From assembly GCF_000284595.1 (NCBI RefSeq), contig NC_017671.1, positions 2,513,001-2,577,000 on the forward strand: a DNA stretch of 64,000 nucleotides, written 5' to 3'. The position numbers were made by a program, and so were the translations under genes. Source of the DNA: Stenotrophomonas maltophilia D457. GTDB taxonomy: Bacteria > Pseudomonadota > Gammaproteobacteria > Xanthomonadales > Xanthomonadaceae. Below are positions 8,536 to 16,620 of the stretch, one piece after another (position 1 is the stretch's first letter; every line of letters starts with the position of its first letter). The notes under the pieces are model-generated. The model saw only the letters and a list, made by a program, of their open reading frames with translations, ran no database searches and was not told the origin of the DNA.

Positions 8536-9120
8536 ATGACCCGCCCCCTCCGTATCGTCGCCGTTTCCGGCGGACTGCAACGCCCCTCACGGGCCGCCGC
8601 CTTGGCCGAGCATCTGCTGGACCTGATCGGCGAGGACATCCACAGCGAACAGCAGCTGATCGAACTCGGTGAGCTGGCACCGCAGCTGGCCGGTGCGCTG
8701 TGGCGCTCGCAGCTGCCCGAGGCCGTGGAGCGGCAGCTGGTTGCGGTTGAACAGGCCGACGTCCTGGTGGTGGCCACGCCGGTCTACCGCGGCTCCTACA
8801 CCGGCCTGTTCAAGCACTTCTTCGACTTCATCGACCAGGATGCGCTGGTCGACACCCCGATCCTGCTGGCCGCCACCGGCGGCAGCGAGCGCCACGCCCT
8901 TGTGATCGACCACCAGCTGCGCCCGCTCTTCAGCTTCTTCCAGGCCCGCACCCTGCCCCTGGGCGTCTACGCCACCGACCGCGATTTCGCCGAGGGCCGC
9001 GTGCACAACGACGCACTGATCCAGCGTGCGCGACTGGCCGTGCAGCGGGCGATGCCCCTGCTGGCGCTGTCCCATCGCGCCGCGCCTCCCGCTACCGCAG
9101 AGGCCACCGCAACGCTTTGA
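8536..9120 (+). CDS. msuE: NAD(P)H-dependent FMN reductase (MsuE-like)
   Basis: A 194-residue flavodoxin-like reductase. It opens RIVAVSGGLQRPSRAAALAE, the FMN phosphate loop, and continues VVATPVYRGSYTGLFKHFFD and LLAATGGSERHALVIDHQLR, as in MsuE/SsuE reductases. These supply reduced FMN to two-component monooxygenases. Here it heads an operon with MesX (DUF1852) and MesD, 56 nt before MesX. MesD/MesX activity is known to need oxygen, so a reductase feeding FMNH2 to an oxygen-using partner is a sensible reading, though unproven. No sulfonate monooxygenase gene is adjacent, which argues against the usual MsuE job. Confidence 0.85.
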   Translation: MTRPLRIVAVSGGLQRPSRAAALAEHLLDLIGEDIHSEQQLIELGELAPQLAGALWRSQLPEAVERQLVAVEQADVLVVATPVYRGSYTGLFKHFFDFIDQDALVDTPILLAATGGSERHALVIDHQLRPLFSFFQARTLPLGVYATDRDFAEGRVHNDALIQRARLAVQRAMPLLALSHRAAPPATAEATATL

Positions 9121-9176
9121 ATGCCAGACGCCGCCGACCTGCATCTGGATGTCACCCCGCAACCCGGAACGCCGCC

Positions 9177-10154
9177 ATGACGACCGATACCTTCACCTTC
9201 AGCATCACGCACATCCCCTTCAACGAGGATTACCAGCCGGCCGAGGGCACGCGCATCACCACCAACTTCGCCAACCTGGCCCGTGGCGCGTCGCGGCGGG
9301 AGAACCTGCGCAACACGATCAGCATGATCAACAACCGCTTCAACGACCTGGCACATTGGGACAACCCGAATGCGGACCGCTATGCGGTCGAGCTGGACAT
9401 CATCACCGTGGAGATGCACATCGACGGCGCCGACGGCAGCGATCCGTTCCCGTTGATCGAAGTGCTGCGGCCGACCATCGTCGATACGCAGACCGGCGTG
9501 CGTAGCGAGGGCATCGTTGGCAACAACTTCTCGTCCTACGTGCGCGACTACGACTTCAGCGTCGTGCTGCCGGCCAGCAACGAGGGCAAGGACACCTTCG
9601 GCATTCCGGAGGGCTTTGGCGACCTGCACGGCAAGCTGTTCCAGCACTTCCTGCGCTCGGACGCCTACCGCGCCAACTTCAGCAAGGGGCCGGTGATCTG
9701 CATCAGTGTTTCCAGCAGCAGGACCTACCACCGCACCGAGAACCATCACCCGATCCTGGGCGTGGAATACCGCCAGGGTGAGTTCTCCCCCACCGACCAG
9801 TACTTCGACAAGATGGGCCTGCAGGTGCGCTATTTCATGCCACCGGGCAGCGTCGCGCCGCTGGCGTTCTACTTCCAGGGCGACCTGCTGGGCGATTACT
9901 CGAACCTGGAACTGATCGGCACCATCAGCACCATGGAAGCCTTCCAGAAGATCTACCGCCCGGAGATCTACAACGCCAATTCCGTGGCCGGCAAGGTCTA
10001 CCAGCCCAGCCTGAAGCACCAGGACTACTCCTCCACCCGCATCGTCTACGACCGCGAAGAGCGCAGCCAGCTGGCGGTCAAGCAGGGCAGGTTCACCGAA
10101 GAGCACTTCATCAAGCCGTACCGCGCCGTGCTTGAGCAGTGGGCCGCCCGCTGA
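9177..10154 (+). CDS. mesX: MesX, DUF1852 protein needed by MesD methionine synthase
   Basis: The 325-residue protein starting MTTDTFTFSITHIPFNEDYQ is a clear DUF1852 member, with conserved blocks TRITTNFANLARG, RENLRNTISMINNRFN and HHPILGVEYRQG. A longer frame begins 60 nt upstream with an arginine-rich stretch, but family similarity starts at 9177. Published genetic work on core methionine synthases found that MesD works only with a DUF1852 protein and oxygen, without 5-methyl-THF or cobalamin. The chemistry of MesX is not established. The gene lies between the flavin reductase and mesD, 38 nt before mesD, on one transcript. Confidence 0.9.
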   Translation: MTTDTFTFSITHIPFNEDYQPAEGTRITTNFANLARGASRRENLRNTISMINNRFNDLAHWDNPNADRYAVELDIITVEMHIDGADGSDPFPLIEVLRPTIVDTQTGVRSEGIVGNNFSSYVRDYDFSVVLPASNEGKDTFGIPEGFGDLHGKLFQHFLRSDAYRANFSKGPVICISVSSSRTYHRTENHHPILGVEYRQGEFSPTDQYFDKMGLQVRYFMPPGSVAPLAFYFQGDLLGDYSNLELIGTISTMEAFQKIYRPEIYNANSVAGKVYQPSLKHQDYSSTRIVYDREERSQLAVKQGRFTEEHFIKPYRAVLEQWAAR

Positions 10155-10192
10155 TCCATCGATTTACCAACCGCCCCAGGACACACGACACA

Positions 10193-11227
10193 ATGCCGAC
10201 GAAGACGCTGCTCCCCACCTCCACCGCAGGCAGCCTGCCCAAACCCTCCTGGCTGGCAGAGCCCGAAACACTCTGGTCACCCTGGAAGCTGCAGGACGAA
10301 GCGCTGCTTGAAGGCAAGCAGGACGCCCTTCGCCTGTCCCTGCAGGAACAGCAGCACGCCGGCATTGATATCGTCAGCGACGGCGAGCAGACCCGGCAGC
10401 ATTTCGTCACCACCTTCATCGAGCATCTCAGCGGCGTCGACTTCGAGAAGCGCGAAACCGTGCGCATCCGCAACCGCTACGACGCCAGCGTGCCGACCGT
10501 GGTTGGCGCGGTGAGCCGCCCGAAGCCGGTGTTCGTGGAGGATGCGAAGTTCCTGCGCCGCCAGACCACGCAGCCGATCAAGTGGGCGCTGCCGGGCCCG
10601 ATGACGATGATCGACACGCTGTACGACGCGCACTACAGGAGCCGCGAAAAGCTGGCCTGGGAGTTCGCGAAGATCCTCAATGAGGAAGCGAAGGAACTGG
10701 AGGCCGCCGGCGTTGACATCATCCAGTTCGATGAGCCGGCCTTCAATGTGTTCTTCGACGAGGTGAACGACTGGGGCGTGGCCGCCCTGGAGCGTGCGAT
10801 CGAAGGGCTGAAGTGCGAGACGGCGGTGCACATCTGCTACGGCTACGGCATCAAGGCCAACACCGACTGGAAGCAGACGCTGGGTTCGGAATGGCGCCAG
10901 TACGAGGAGTCGTTCCCGAAGCTGCAGACCTCCAGCCTCGACATCATCTCGCTGGAATGCCACAACTCCCATGTGCCGATCGACCTGATCGAGCTGGTGC
11001 GCGGCAAGAAGGTGATGGTCGGTGCCATCGACGTGGCCTCCACCACGGTGGAAACCCCGGAGGACGTGGCCAACACCCTGCGCAGGGCGCTGCAGTTCGT
11101 GGACGCCGACAAGCTCTACCCGAGCACCAACTGTGGCATGGCGCCACTGGCGCGCGACGTGGCCAGGGGCAAGCTGCGCGCACTCAGCGCGGGAGCGAGG
11201 ATCGTTCGCGAAGAACTCTCGGCATAA
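10193..11227 (+). CDS. mesD: MesD, folate-independent core methionine synthase
   Basis: A 344-residue MetE-C-terminal-like barrel without the MetE N-terminal folate domain. It begins MPTKTLLPTSTAGSLPKPSW. The zinc and homocysteine site is intact: H213-x-C215 in VHICYGYG, Glu255 in SLECHNS and Cys314 in NCGM. Length and partner gene (DUF1852 directly upstream) fit the MesD family of aerobic bacteria, which methylates homocysteine without methylfolate or B12 but needs MesX and oxygen. The methyl donor is not settled in what I know. The ATG at 10193 is preceded by CCAGGA; a longer frame starting inside mesX is unlikely. Its last 44 nt overlap an antisense gene. Confidence 0.9.
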   Translation: MPTKTLLPTSTAGSLPKPSWLAEPETLWSPWKLQDEALLEGKQDALRLSLQEQQHAGIDIVSDGEQTRQHFVTTFIEHLSGVDFEKRETVRIRNRYDASVPTVVGAVSRPKPVFVEDAKFLRRQTTQPIKWALPGPMTMIDTLYDAHYRSREKLAWEFAKILNEEAKELEAAGVDIIQFDEPAFNVFFDEVNDWGVAALERAIEGLKCETAVHICYGYGIKANTDWKQTLGSEWRQYEESFPKLQTSSLDIISLECHNSHVPIDLIELVRGKKVMVGAIDVASTTVETPEDVANTLRRALQFVDADKLYPSTNCGMAPLARDVARGKLRALSAGARIVREELSA

Positions 11228-11819
11228 CCCTGGCTGGGGAGGAATTGTCGTTCGAATGTCGGTTTGACGGAGCCTGGCCGGGTATCGACCAGGCTCCACC
11301 CCGCCCCTGCACTTCCGGTCGGGTCTTCATCGCGGGCTGTCGCGGCGCCAGTGCCTGCTTGATCCGTACCACCTCCCTCGCCCCGGCCTCGGCCAGGCGG
11401 CGGGCCTGCTGCCGTTGTTCCCGCGAAAGCGCGGGCGACGGCGCAGCGCCTGCTTCCGGCGCTACGTCCACCAGGCGTGCCACTGCCTCGCGCAGCCGCA
11501 GCTGTGGGCAGAGCCGCGCAGCACACCAGCGCTCGGCGTAGCGCCTGGCCTGCCGCACATTCGTGGCGGCCACCACCTTGGTCTGGGACATCCTGCGTGC
11601 ATCCAGGTAGACCCGGAAGCCAAGTTCGGCATGCGGCACGATGTTGGCCACCGAGCGCCCGTTCCACCACAGGTCCCAGCGCTCGCCGCTCCGTACCCAG
11701 CCGGAGGGCCGGGTGACCGTCATGAACTCTGGAAGATCGAAGGGAGGACTCATGCCGGGAAGGATACGAGCGCCCGTCGCACCGGCTGAGATCCGCACCG
11801 TGCGCTTGTTCGAGACCAT
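11184..11819 (-). CDS. Hypothetical basic protein
   Basis: An unrecognised 211-residue basic protein (pI clearly high). The likely core is GWVRSGERWDLWWNGRSVAN, then IVPHAELGFRVYLDARRMSQ, then an arginine-rich helical half (NVRQARRYAERWCAARLC). No signal peptide is evident. Starts at 11753 (MSPPFDLPEF) or 11723 (MTVTRP) are also possible, since none has a strong ribosome site. The 3' end runs antisense into the last 44 nt of mesD; the tail is low complexity, so the true C-terminus could be functionally unimportant. Confidence 0.55.
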   Translation of the reverse strand: MVSNKRTVRISAGATGARILPGMSPPFDLPEFMTVTRPSGWVRSGERWDLWWNGRSVANIVPHAELGFRVYLDARRMSQTKVVAATNVRQARRYAERWCAARLCPQLRLREAVARLVDVAPEAGAAPSPALSREQRQQARRLAEAGAREVVRIKQALAPRQPAMKTRPEVQGRGGAWSIPGQAPSNRHSNDNSSPARVMPRVLRERSSLPR

Positions 11820-11884
11820 GAATCGTTAAGGCGCGCTTGCTTGCGCTACGCCTGCTCCGCACCGTCGGGCTACGGGAACAAGAA

Positions 11885-12712
11885 CTAAAGTGACGCGTCA
11901 CGCTCGATGATGCTTTCGATCCAGTCGATGTAGCGGGACACGCGCACGTTGTAGACCACCTGCCCATAGAAACCCGCTTCCAGCGCATGCTCGGGTACGG
12001 CGGTGATCCAGGAACCGAGGCCCACCAGCTGCCAGGCCCCATCTTTCTCGATCACCAGCGGGCCGCCGCTGTCGCCGTTGCCGAGCACGCCTTCAAGGGG
12101 AAGGCCCTGCGGAGGCGGATCAAACCGGTACCAGAGATAGCGCGTGTTGCCGCCGGTGATCGCGTTGCAGGCCCGCCGCAGCGTTGTACGATGCGGCCCG
12201 CCGGGCACCAGGCCAGTCGCACCATTGCCGGTGGCGCCTCTCCCTATCAGGGCGGCGACCTGCGTGACCTCGTCGGCGCCCCGGTAGAGTGCGACCGGCG
12301 GCACATCGCCCACCGGTGCGGCAAGCCTGATCAATGCAATGTCATCCGATGCTGCCAGGAACGCGTGGATGTTCGACGCGCTCCCGGTTGCCATCGCTTC
12401 CTTGCCCAGCGCCTCGGGCATCTTCCGGTAGCCGGGGTGCAGGAAGACACGCTCGACGCCGTAGCCGTTCCCATTGATGGTGATGGTGGCGCCCCTCCCT
12501 TCCATCGGCGCGGCATGCGCGGCGGTCAGCACCCAGCGCGGCGCGATCAGGACGCCGTGCCCCTCGCCCGGCATGTCGGCCAGCGCGGGGAAGGCCGATG
12601 CATCGATCTGATACCGGGCGTCGTCCACATCATCACGGATGACCACGGCACCGGCAGTGAACGGGAGCGTGGCCAATGCCAGGAAAATCCAGCGGTTCAT
12701 GGTTGCTTGCAT
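11885..12712 (-). CDS. Secreted trypsin-like serine protease (S1 family)
   Basis: The 275-residue protein has a short Sec signal (MNRWIFLALATLPFTAGAVV) and the full chymotrypsin-fold triad: His66 in VLTAAHA, Asp124 in DDIALIRL and Ser215 in GNGDSGGPLV. Trypsin-like exported enzymes of this size are common in Xanthomonadaceae and act on external protein or in envelope quality control. There is no PDZ domain, so it is not a DegP/HtrA protein. It is monocistronic, with 65 nt to the next minus-strand gene upstream of it. Confidence 0.88.
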   Translation of the reverse strand: MQATMNRWIFLALATLPFTAGAVVIRDDVDDARYQIDASAFPALADMPGEGHGVLIAPRWVLTAAHAAPMEGRGATITINGNGYGVERVFLHPGYRKMPEALGKEAMATGSASNIHAFLAASDDIALIRLAAPVGDVPPVALYRGADEVTQVAALIGRGATGNGATGLVPGGPHRTTLRRACNAITGGNTRYLWYRFDPPPQGLPLEGVLGNGDSGGPLVIEKDGAWQLVGLGSWITAVPEHALEAGFYGQVVYNVRVSRYIDWIESIIERDASL

Positions 12713-12835
12713 CCCAGCAGTTCAATCCCAACAGCCTAGGGCATGGCCCTGCCATACGGGGAGATCGTGCGACCGACCCCCGGCGATGGCCGACGAATGC
12801 GGGGAAACGGGAGTTGAAGCCAGGTGGGCCATGCC

Positions 12836-13195
12836 CTACCTGCGGCCGCGATAGGGTTCGCAGCCCACGCCATCATTGTCACGATCGAGGTGCGGGCCAT
12901 AGCCCGGATCATCACCACGCCGTACCGGCGCCGCCCCGGCGGCGCGGGCCTCCGCGCAGTTGGCAAACACCCGGGAACTGCGCGCGGGCGCGGGGGCGAA
13001 ACTGCTGCGCGGAGTGTCGACGTATCGAGGTGCCGCTGGAGCGCCTCGATGACAGTGATACTCACCCGTTTTCCGGTTGGTGTGGCACCCCTGCTTGTCG
13101 AGCCCGCCCGGATGCGCGAGCGCATTGGCGGACAGTGCCAGTGCGAGCATGCCGGATGCAGTCAATACGCTGGAAACGCGGCGTCGTGTGTCCAT
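12836..13195 (-). CDS. Small exported YHYH plus Excalibur-domain protein
   Basis: A 119-residue protein with a signal peptide (LTASGMLALALSANALA, cleavage near residue 27). It then has the YHYH-type motif CHTNRKTGEYHCH, a proline- and alanine-rich linker, and a C-terminal Excalibur calcium-binding module (FANCAEARAAG, then LDRDNDGVGCEPY). The DxDxDG loop with the flanking cysteine is the Excalibur signature, often seen next to secreted nucleases. Its two cysteine pairs suggest disulfides in the periplasm. The role is unknown; it may be an envelope-associated calcium binder. Confidence 0.82.
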   Translation of the reverse strand: MDTRRRVSSVLTASGMLALALSANALAHPGGLDKQGCHTNRKTGEYHCHRGAPAAPRYVDTPRSSFAPAPARSSRVFANCAEARAAGAAPVRRGDDPGYGPHLDRDNDGVGCEPYRGRR

Positions 13196-13675
13196 GCCTT
13201 GCCCCTGTCAGGCACTCCTGCCAAGGGGAAGGCTAGCATGGTGTCTCGACCGCCAGGCTTGACGCTGCAGCGGCTGCCACTCAACGCAGGTAGTCCTTCA
13301 GGAACAGCCAGGTGATCAGCGTCGGCAAGATCAACAAGAAGAAGCTGCGCGTGCTGCACGACCCGGAGGCAGGCGCCGGCAGTCGCTGATCCCTGAGCGG
13401 CCACGGGCTCTGCGCCAATGCGGGGAAATCAATGCACCCGCGCTCCTGTTCCGTCGGTTCCGCCGCATACATCGTGGCTGGCGCCGATCCTCCCTCGCCC
13501 CTCGCTCCTACAGTGGATTCGCGGCGACGCACGGCCTGCACCCCCGATGGCAACGTCGCCGCCCCCACCTTTCGAGCCCACAGGAGCGAGACATGGCATG
13601 CCTTTCCCGGACTATCGATGGCACAGCGGCAATGCGCCCAGCCCCCTCCACGCAGGTTGAACGGAGGGGTGCACC
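13196..13675. other. Intergenic stretch without a convincing gene
   Basis: About 480 nt between the Excalibur gene and the Nudix locus. A minus-strand frame ending at 13281 finishes in a single hydrophobic segment (SFFLLILPTLITWLFLKDYL). It might encode a small membrane protein, but its N-terminal part looks random. The GGAGGGG at 13663-13669 is the ribosome site of the downstream plus-strand gene. I see no RNA gene or repeat. Confidence 0.4.
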
Positions 13676-14676
13676 ATGAACCAGGTCTACGTCGCAGTCT
13701 GGGATGGAGCCCACTATCTGGTCGTCCGCAAACGGGTGCTCAACAGCTGGTGGGGCAGCAATTCCGTTGTCGTACTTTCTGCCGAGGCGATGGCCGCTGT
13801 GCTGGCCATCCGCAACGCGTCCGGCGGTGGCACAGAGCAGGACTGGGATCTGGTGAAGAAGCTGCTTTCCGGCGCCTGGCGCGCCGCAGGGTCAGTCGCC
13901 TACCGCGGCGAACGCACGCTGCCCCGCACCATGGACGCACTGGACCGGGCGCTTGAAAGCGCCGAACGCACGCATCCGCAAACCGATGACATCGCCATGG
14001 AGACGCTGGCCGCTCTGCAGAGCCTGTTCCGCGAGGACGCAAGAACCCCCCCCCGTTCAGCGCTGCGCGAGCAACCTTGCGGGAGCTCTCCATCGCGTTG
14101 CCGCCGCCCACCCGGGGTGCGCCGAACTGGGCCGCTGCGTTGATACTGGCACAACGCCTGGTGGCGGAAGTCGGAGCGTGGTCGGATGGCCTGCCCCCGG
14201 CGCTGGTGAACCAGGCGGGGCAATGGGCCCTGCCCGGCGGCGGCCGCCTGAACAACGAACGCAAAGAGCGCGCCGCGCGCCGCGAGTTCGAGGAGGAGCT
14301 TGGCATCTGGCTTGGGCAGGGACGCGCCGCATGCGATCTGCGTGCCCGGCTGTTTCCGGATGGGGGAGGCAGCTTCTCCCTGGTTCGCTTCCGCACCACG
14401 GCCGAGGAGCTCCTGCGGATGGCGCAGGAGGCCGAGAACAACGTCCAGGCCAGTGCCAGCAGCCCTGCGCGCCCCCAGTCCTGCCTGGTGACCGACTGGG
14501 AGGTGGCGAGCATCGGACGGGTGCCGGTGGCCAATCTGCGCAATGTCCTCGGGGCACGTGTGGAGGTTCCGGGCGAAGGAACACTGGAGGTTGACGAGGC
14601 CCTGGCCAGCGCCAGGCCCGGTAGCCAGGAGATCGACTGGTACCGGGAGATCGCCGCCCTGCTGTCACCCGCCTGA
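13676..14676 (+). pseudogene. Nudix hydrolase split by a frameshift at a C9 tract
   Basis: Two adjacent frames make one protein. The first (13676-14143) starts MNQVYVAVWDGAHYLVVRKR, a normal first strand of a Nudix fold, then runs through a helical insert. The second frame (open to 14676) contains WALPGG and a perfect Nudix box: G-x5-E-x7-REF-x-EE-x-GI, within GGRLNNERKERAARREFEEE. Neither part alone holds a full Nudix domain. The frames meet at nine Cs (14046-14054). One extra C would join them as ARTPPPFSAARATLRELSIA and give about 333 residues. The cause could be a real inactivating mutation, slippage-based phase variation, or a sequencing error. A good ribosome site (GGAGGGG) precedes the first ATG. 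A shorter product from the TTG at 14077 would lack the first strand. Confidence 0.75.
14046..14054 (+). repeat. Homopolymer run of nine cytosines inside the Nudix gene
   Basis: Nine consecutive C residues lie exactly where the Nudix reading frame shifts. Runs of this length are prone to slipped-strand change during replication and to base-calling error. Confidence 0.9.
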
Positions 14677-14727
14677 GCCTCCAGCGCGAACCCGTGTGAT
14701 CCCCTGCAACCCCAGCGAGGCCCCTCC

Positions 14728-16575
14728 ATGAAAGAGAGCACGCCCGAGCGCGAGGCCCGGCGCCACATCAGCAAGCAGCTCACCGCGCAGATCAACAACG
14801 CGCAGGCGTATCCCGACGTCCGCTCGGTCGTGGTCAAGGCCCTGTCGGACATCAAGGACCAGCTGCGCAGCCTGTCCAGCAAGGTACGGCGCGACTACAG
14901 CCTGAAGCCTGACGAGCCGCTGATGTTCTTCTACGTCAAGGGCGGCAACGCACTGGACGCACTGCTTGAACGCCCGGCCCAGCCGCCACCGACGCTGTTC
15001 GATTTCGGCCGGTCCGACTGGGATACGCAGGTGGTGATCAATCCCTGGATTCCGATCCCGGCCCAGGACGCCCTGCACGGCGGCGTGGAGGACATCGTGA
15101 TCGAGGTGATGCTCGGCGCCGGCCTCAACATCGCATTGGAGATCAGTGTCTTCCCACCCAACCAGAATCCGCTGGCCGGCCAAGTGGTGGATCTTGCACC
15201 GGTGGACATCCATGTGCCGCCCGGCCAGCAGTGCCTGGTGACCTGTGACACTCCGCAGGCGTTCCGGAAGGTCTACCAGCGTGACCGCGCGGGCCTGCAT
15301 CTGTTCACCAGCGAACCGCTGAAGGGCATCGGCACCTCCACGGCCTTGGCCAGCCCGTCCGTGCTGCCACCGCCGCAGCCGCCACTGCCCGTGCAGCCGC
15401 CACCTACCCCTCCGCCGCCACCCGGCATCATCCTCAACGACGGCATCAAGCCGTTCGTGCTGTACCGCATGGGCTACACCTGGCACGCGCGATGGGTGAA
15501 GGATCCGAAGGCGCCTGTCGGCGACGACCCGGTGACGCCGCGGCCGATCCTGATGGAACTGATCGATGTGACCACGCCGCGCCGCGATACCGTGGAGGCC
15601 GTGACAGTGTGGTCGGACATCATCCGCAACCATCTGGTGATTGCCGAGGATGCCGGCGCGGAAGAGCGCTGGCGGCTGCCCCTGCCCAGCATGGAGTACC
15701 ACCTGTGGGAAGGCCTGACCATGCTGTGCGAGATCGCCGCCTATCCGGGCTGGCCGGGTGCGGACAAGCTGGAGAAGCGTCGCCGCAATGTGCAGCGCAT
15801 CCACGACTGGTACCGCGACCAGCAGGGCGACCTGGCGACGTTCGGCAGGGTGATCGATGGCATCTCGGCGGCGCCGGTGTTCGCCGATGACAGGGACTGC
15901 ATGCAGCAGGTCGATGCCTGCATGCGTGAGGTCAAAATGCGCATGCAGGCGTCATCTTCGGGATTCGATCACGGCGCCCTGTCGGCCACCCACACGCATC
16001 GCCTGCGGCAGGGGCGGCAGTGGGTCGCGCAGCGGGTCGCAACGCTGCTGCAACGCCTGCAGACATCTGCCGCATCCTGTGGCTACAGCGACGATCTGGC
16101 GTTGATCGGGACGCTGGCACAGAACCCCTACCTGGATGTCACCCAGGTGCCGATCTCCGGCGTCGACTGCGCGATGATCATCCGCACCGATCCTGCAACG
16201 CTGCGCAGGGCGACGGCGGCCAACTGCTTGAATGCGCTTGCCGAGGATCTCGGCGCGCACATGACCATCGAGGATTCCCTGCACTCGACCGTACGTGCGA
16301 CGGGTATCAGTTACGAGCGAACGCTGGTGATCTTCGATGCGCCGCGTTCGCCGTCGGCGCGCGTGGCCAAGGCGATCCTGACATTCACCACGGCTGGCCC
16401 GGTCGGTTGCCCGTTCCGGGACAGCCCCGACGGTTCCGGGCAGGCCATCGCACCGTTGCTGGACATGGACAACCAGCGCAAGGTGGCAGCCTCGATCGTC
16501 CAGGGTTTCGTGCAACGGGCGAATCTGTCCAGGCAGCACGAGATGATCCGGGTGCTGTTGCCACAGGGGGAATGA
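14728..16575 (+). CDS. Large unknown protein with a nucleotidyltransferase-like N-terminus
   Basis: The 615-residue protein has no family I can name. Residues 65-110 read LMFFYVKGGNALDALL, then FGRSDWDTQVVIN. The KGG (71-73) followed by SDWD (96-99) resembles the KGG...SDxD motif of AbiEii-type and other minimal nucleotidyltransferases. A proline-rich linker sits near 203-227 (PPPQPPLPVQPPPTPPPPPG), and the rest is largely helical (YHLWEGLTMLCEIAAYPGWP). There is no signal peptide. It starts 51 nt after the broken Nudix gene on the same strand, so the two probably share a transcript. A nucleotide-transferring enzyme with a nucleotide-pyrophosphate hydrolase would be a meaningful pair, but the enzyme call is inference from two short motifs. 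Confidence 0.6.
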   Translation: MKESTPEREARRHISKQLTAQINNAQAYPDVRSVVVKALSDIKDQLRSLSSKVRRDYSLKPDEPLMFFYVKGGNALDALLERPAQPPPTLFDFGRSDWDTQVVINPWIPIPAQDALHGGVEDIVIEVMLGAGLNIALEISVFPPNQNPLAGQVVDLAPVDIHVPPGQQCLVTCDTPQAFRKVYQRDRAGLHLFTSEPLKGIGTSTALASPSVLPPPQPPLPVQPPPTPPPPPGIILNDGIKPFVLYRMGYTWHARWVKDPKAPVGDDPVTPRPILMELIDVTTPRRDTVEAVTVWSDIIRNHLVIAEDAGAEERWRLPLPSMEYHLWEGLTMLCEIAAYPGWPGADKLEKRRRNVQRIHDWYRDQQGDLATFGRVIDGISAAPVFADDRDCMQQVDACMREVKMRMQASSSGFDHGALSATHTHRLRQGRQWVAQRVATLLQRLQTSAASCGYSDDLALIGTLAQNPYLDVTQVPISGVDCAMIIRTDPATLRRATAANCLNALAEDLGAHMTIEDSLHSTVRATGISYERTLVIFDAPRSPSARVAKAILTFTTAGPVGCPFRDSPDGSGQAIAPLLDMDNQRKVAASIVQGFVQRANLSRQHEMIRVLLPQGE

Positions 16576-16620
16576 TCCTCCATCAGCGCAGCGCGGGCGG
16601 CGGGTTCCGATCAGGTCCGA

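Noticed and set aside
13281..13568. 95-residue minus-strand protein ending in a membrane helix
   Set aside because: Only the last 25 residues look protein-like and no ribosome site supports a start. It is mentioned under the intergenic entry and not called as a gene.
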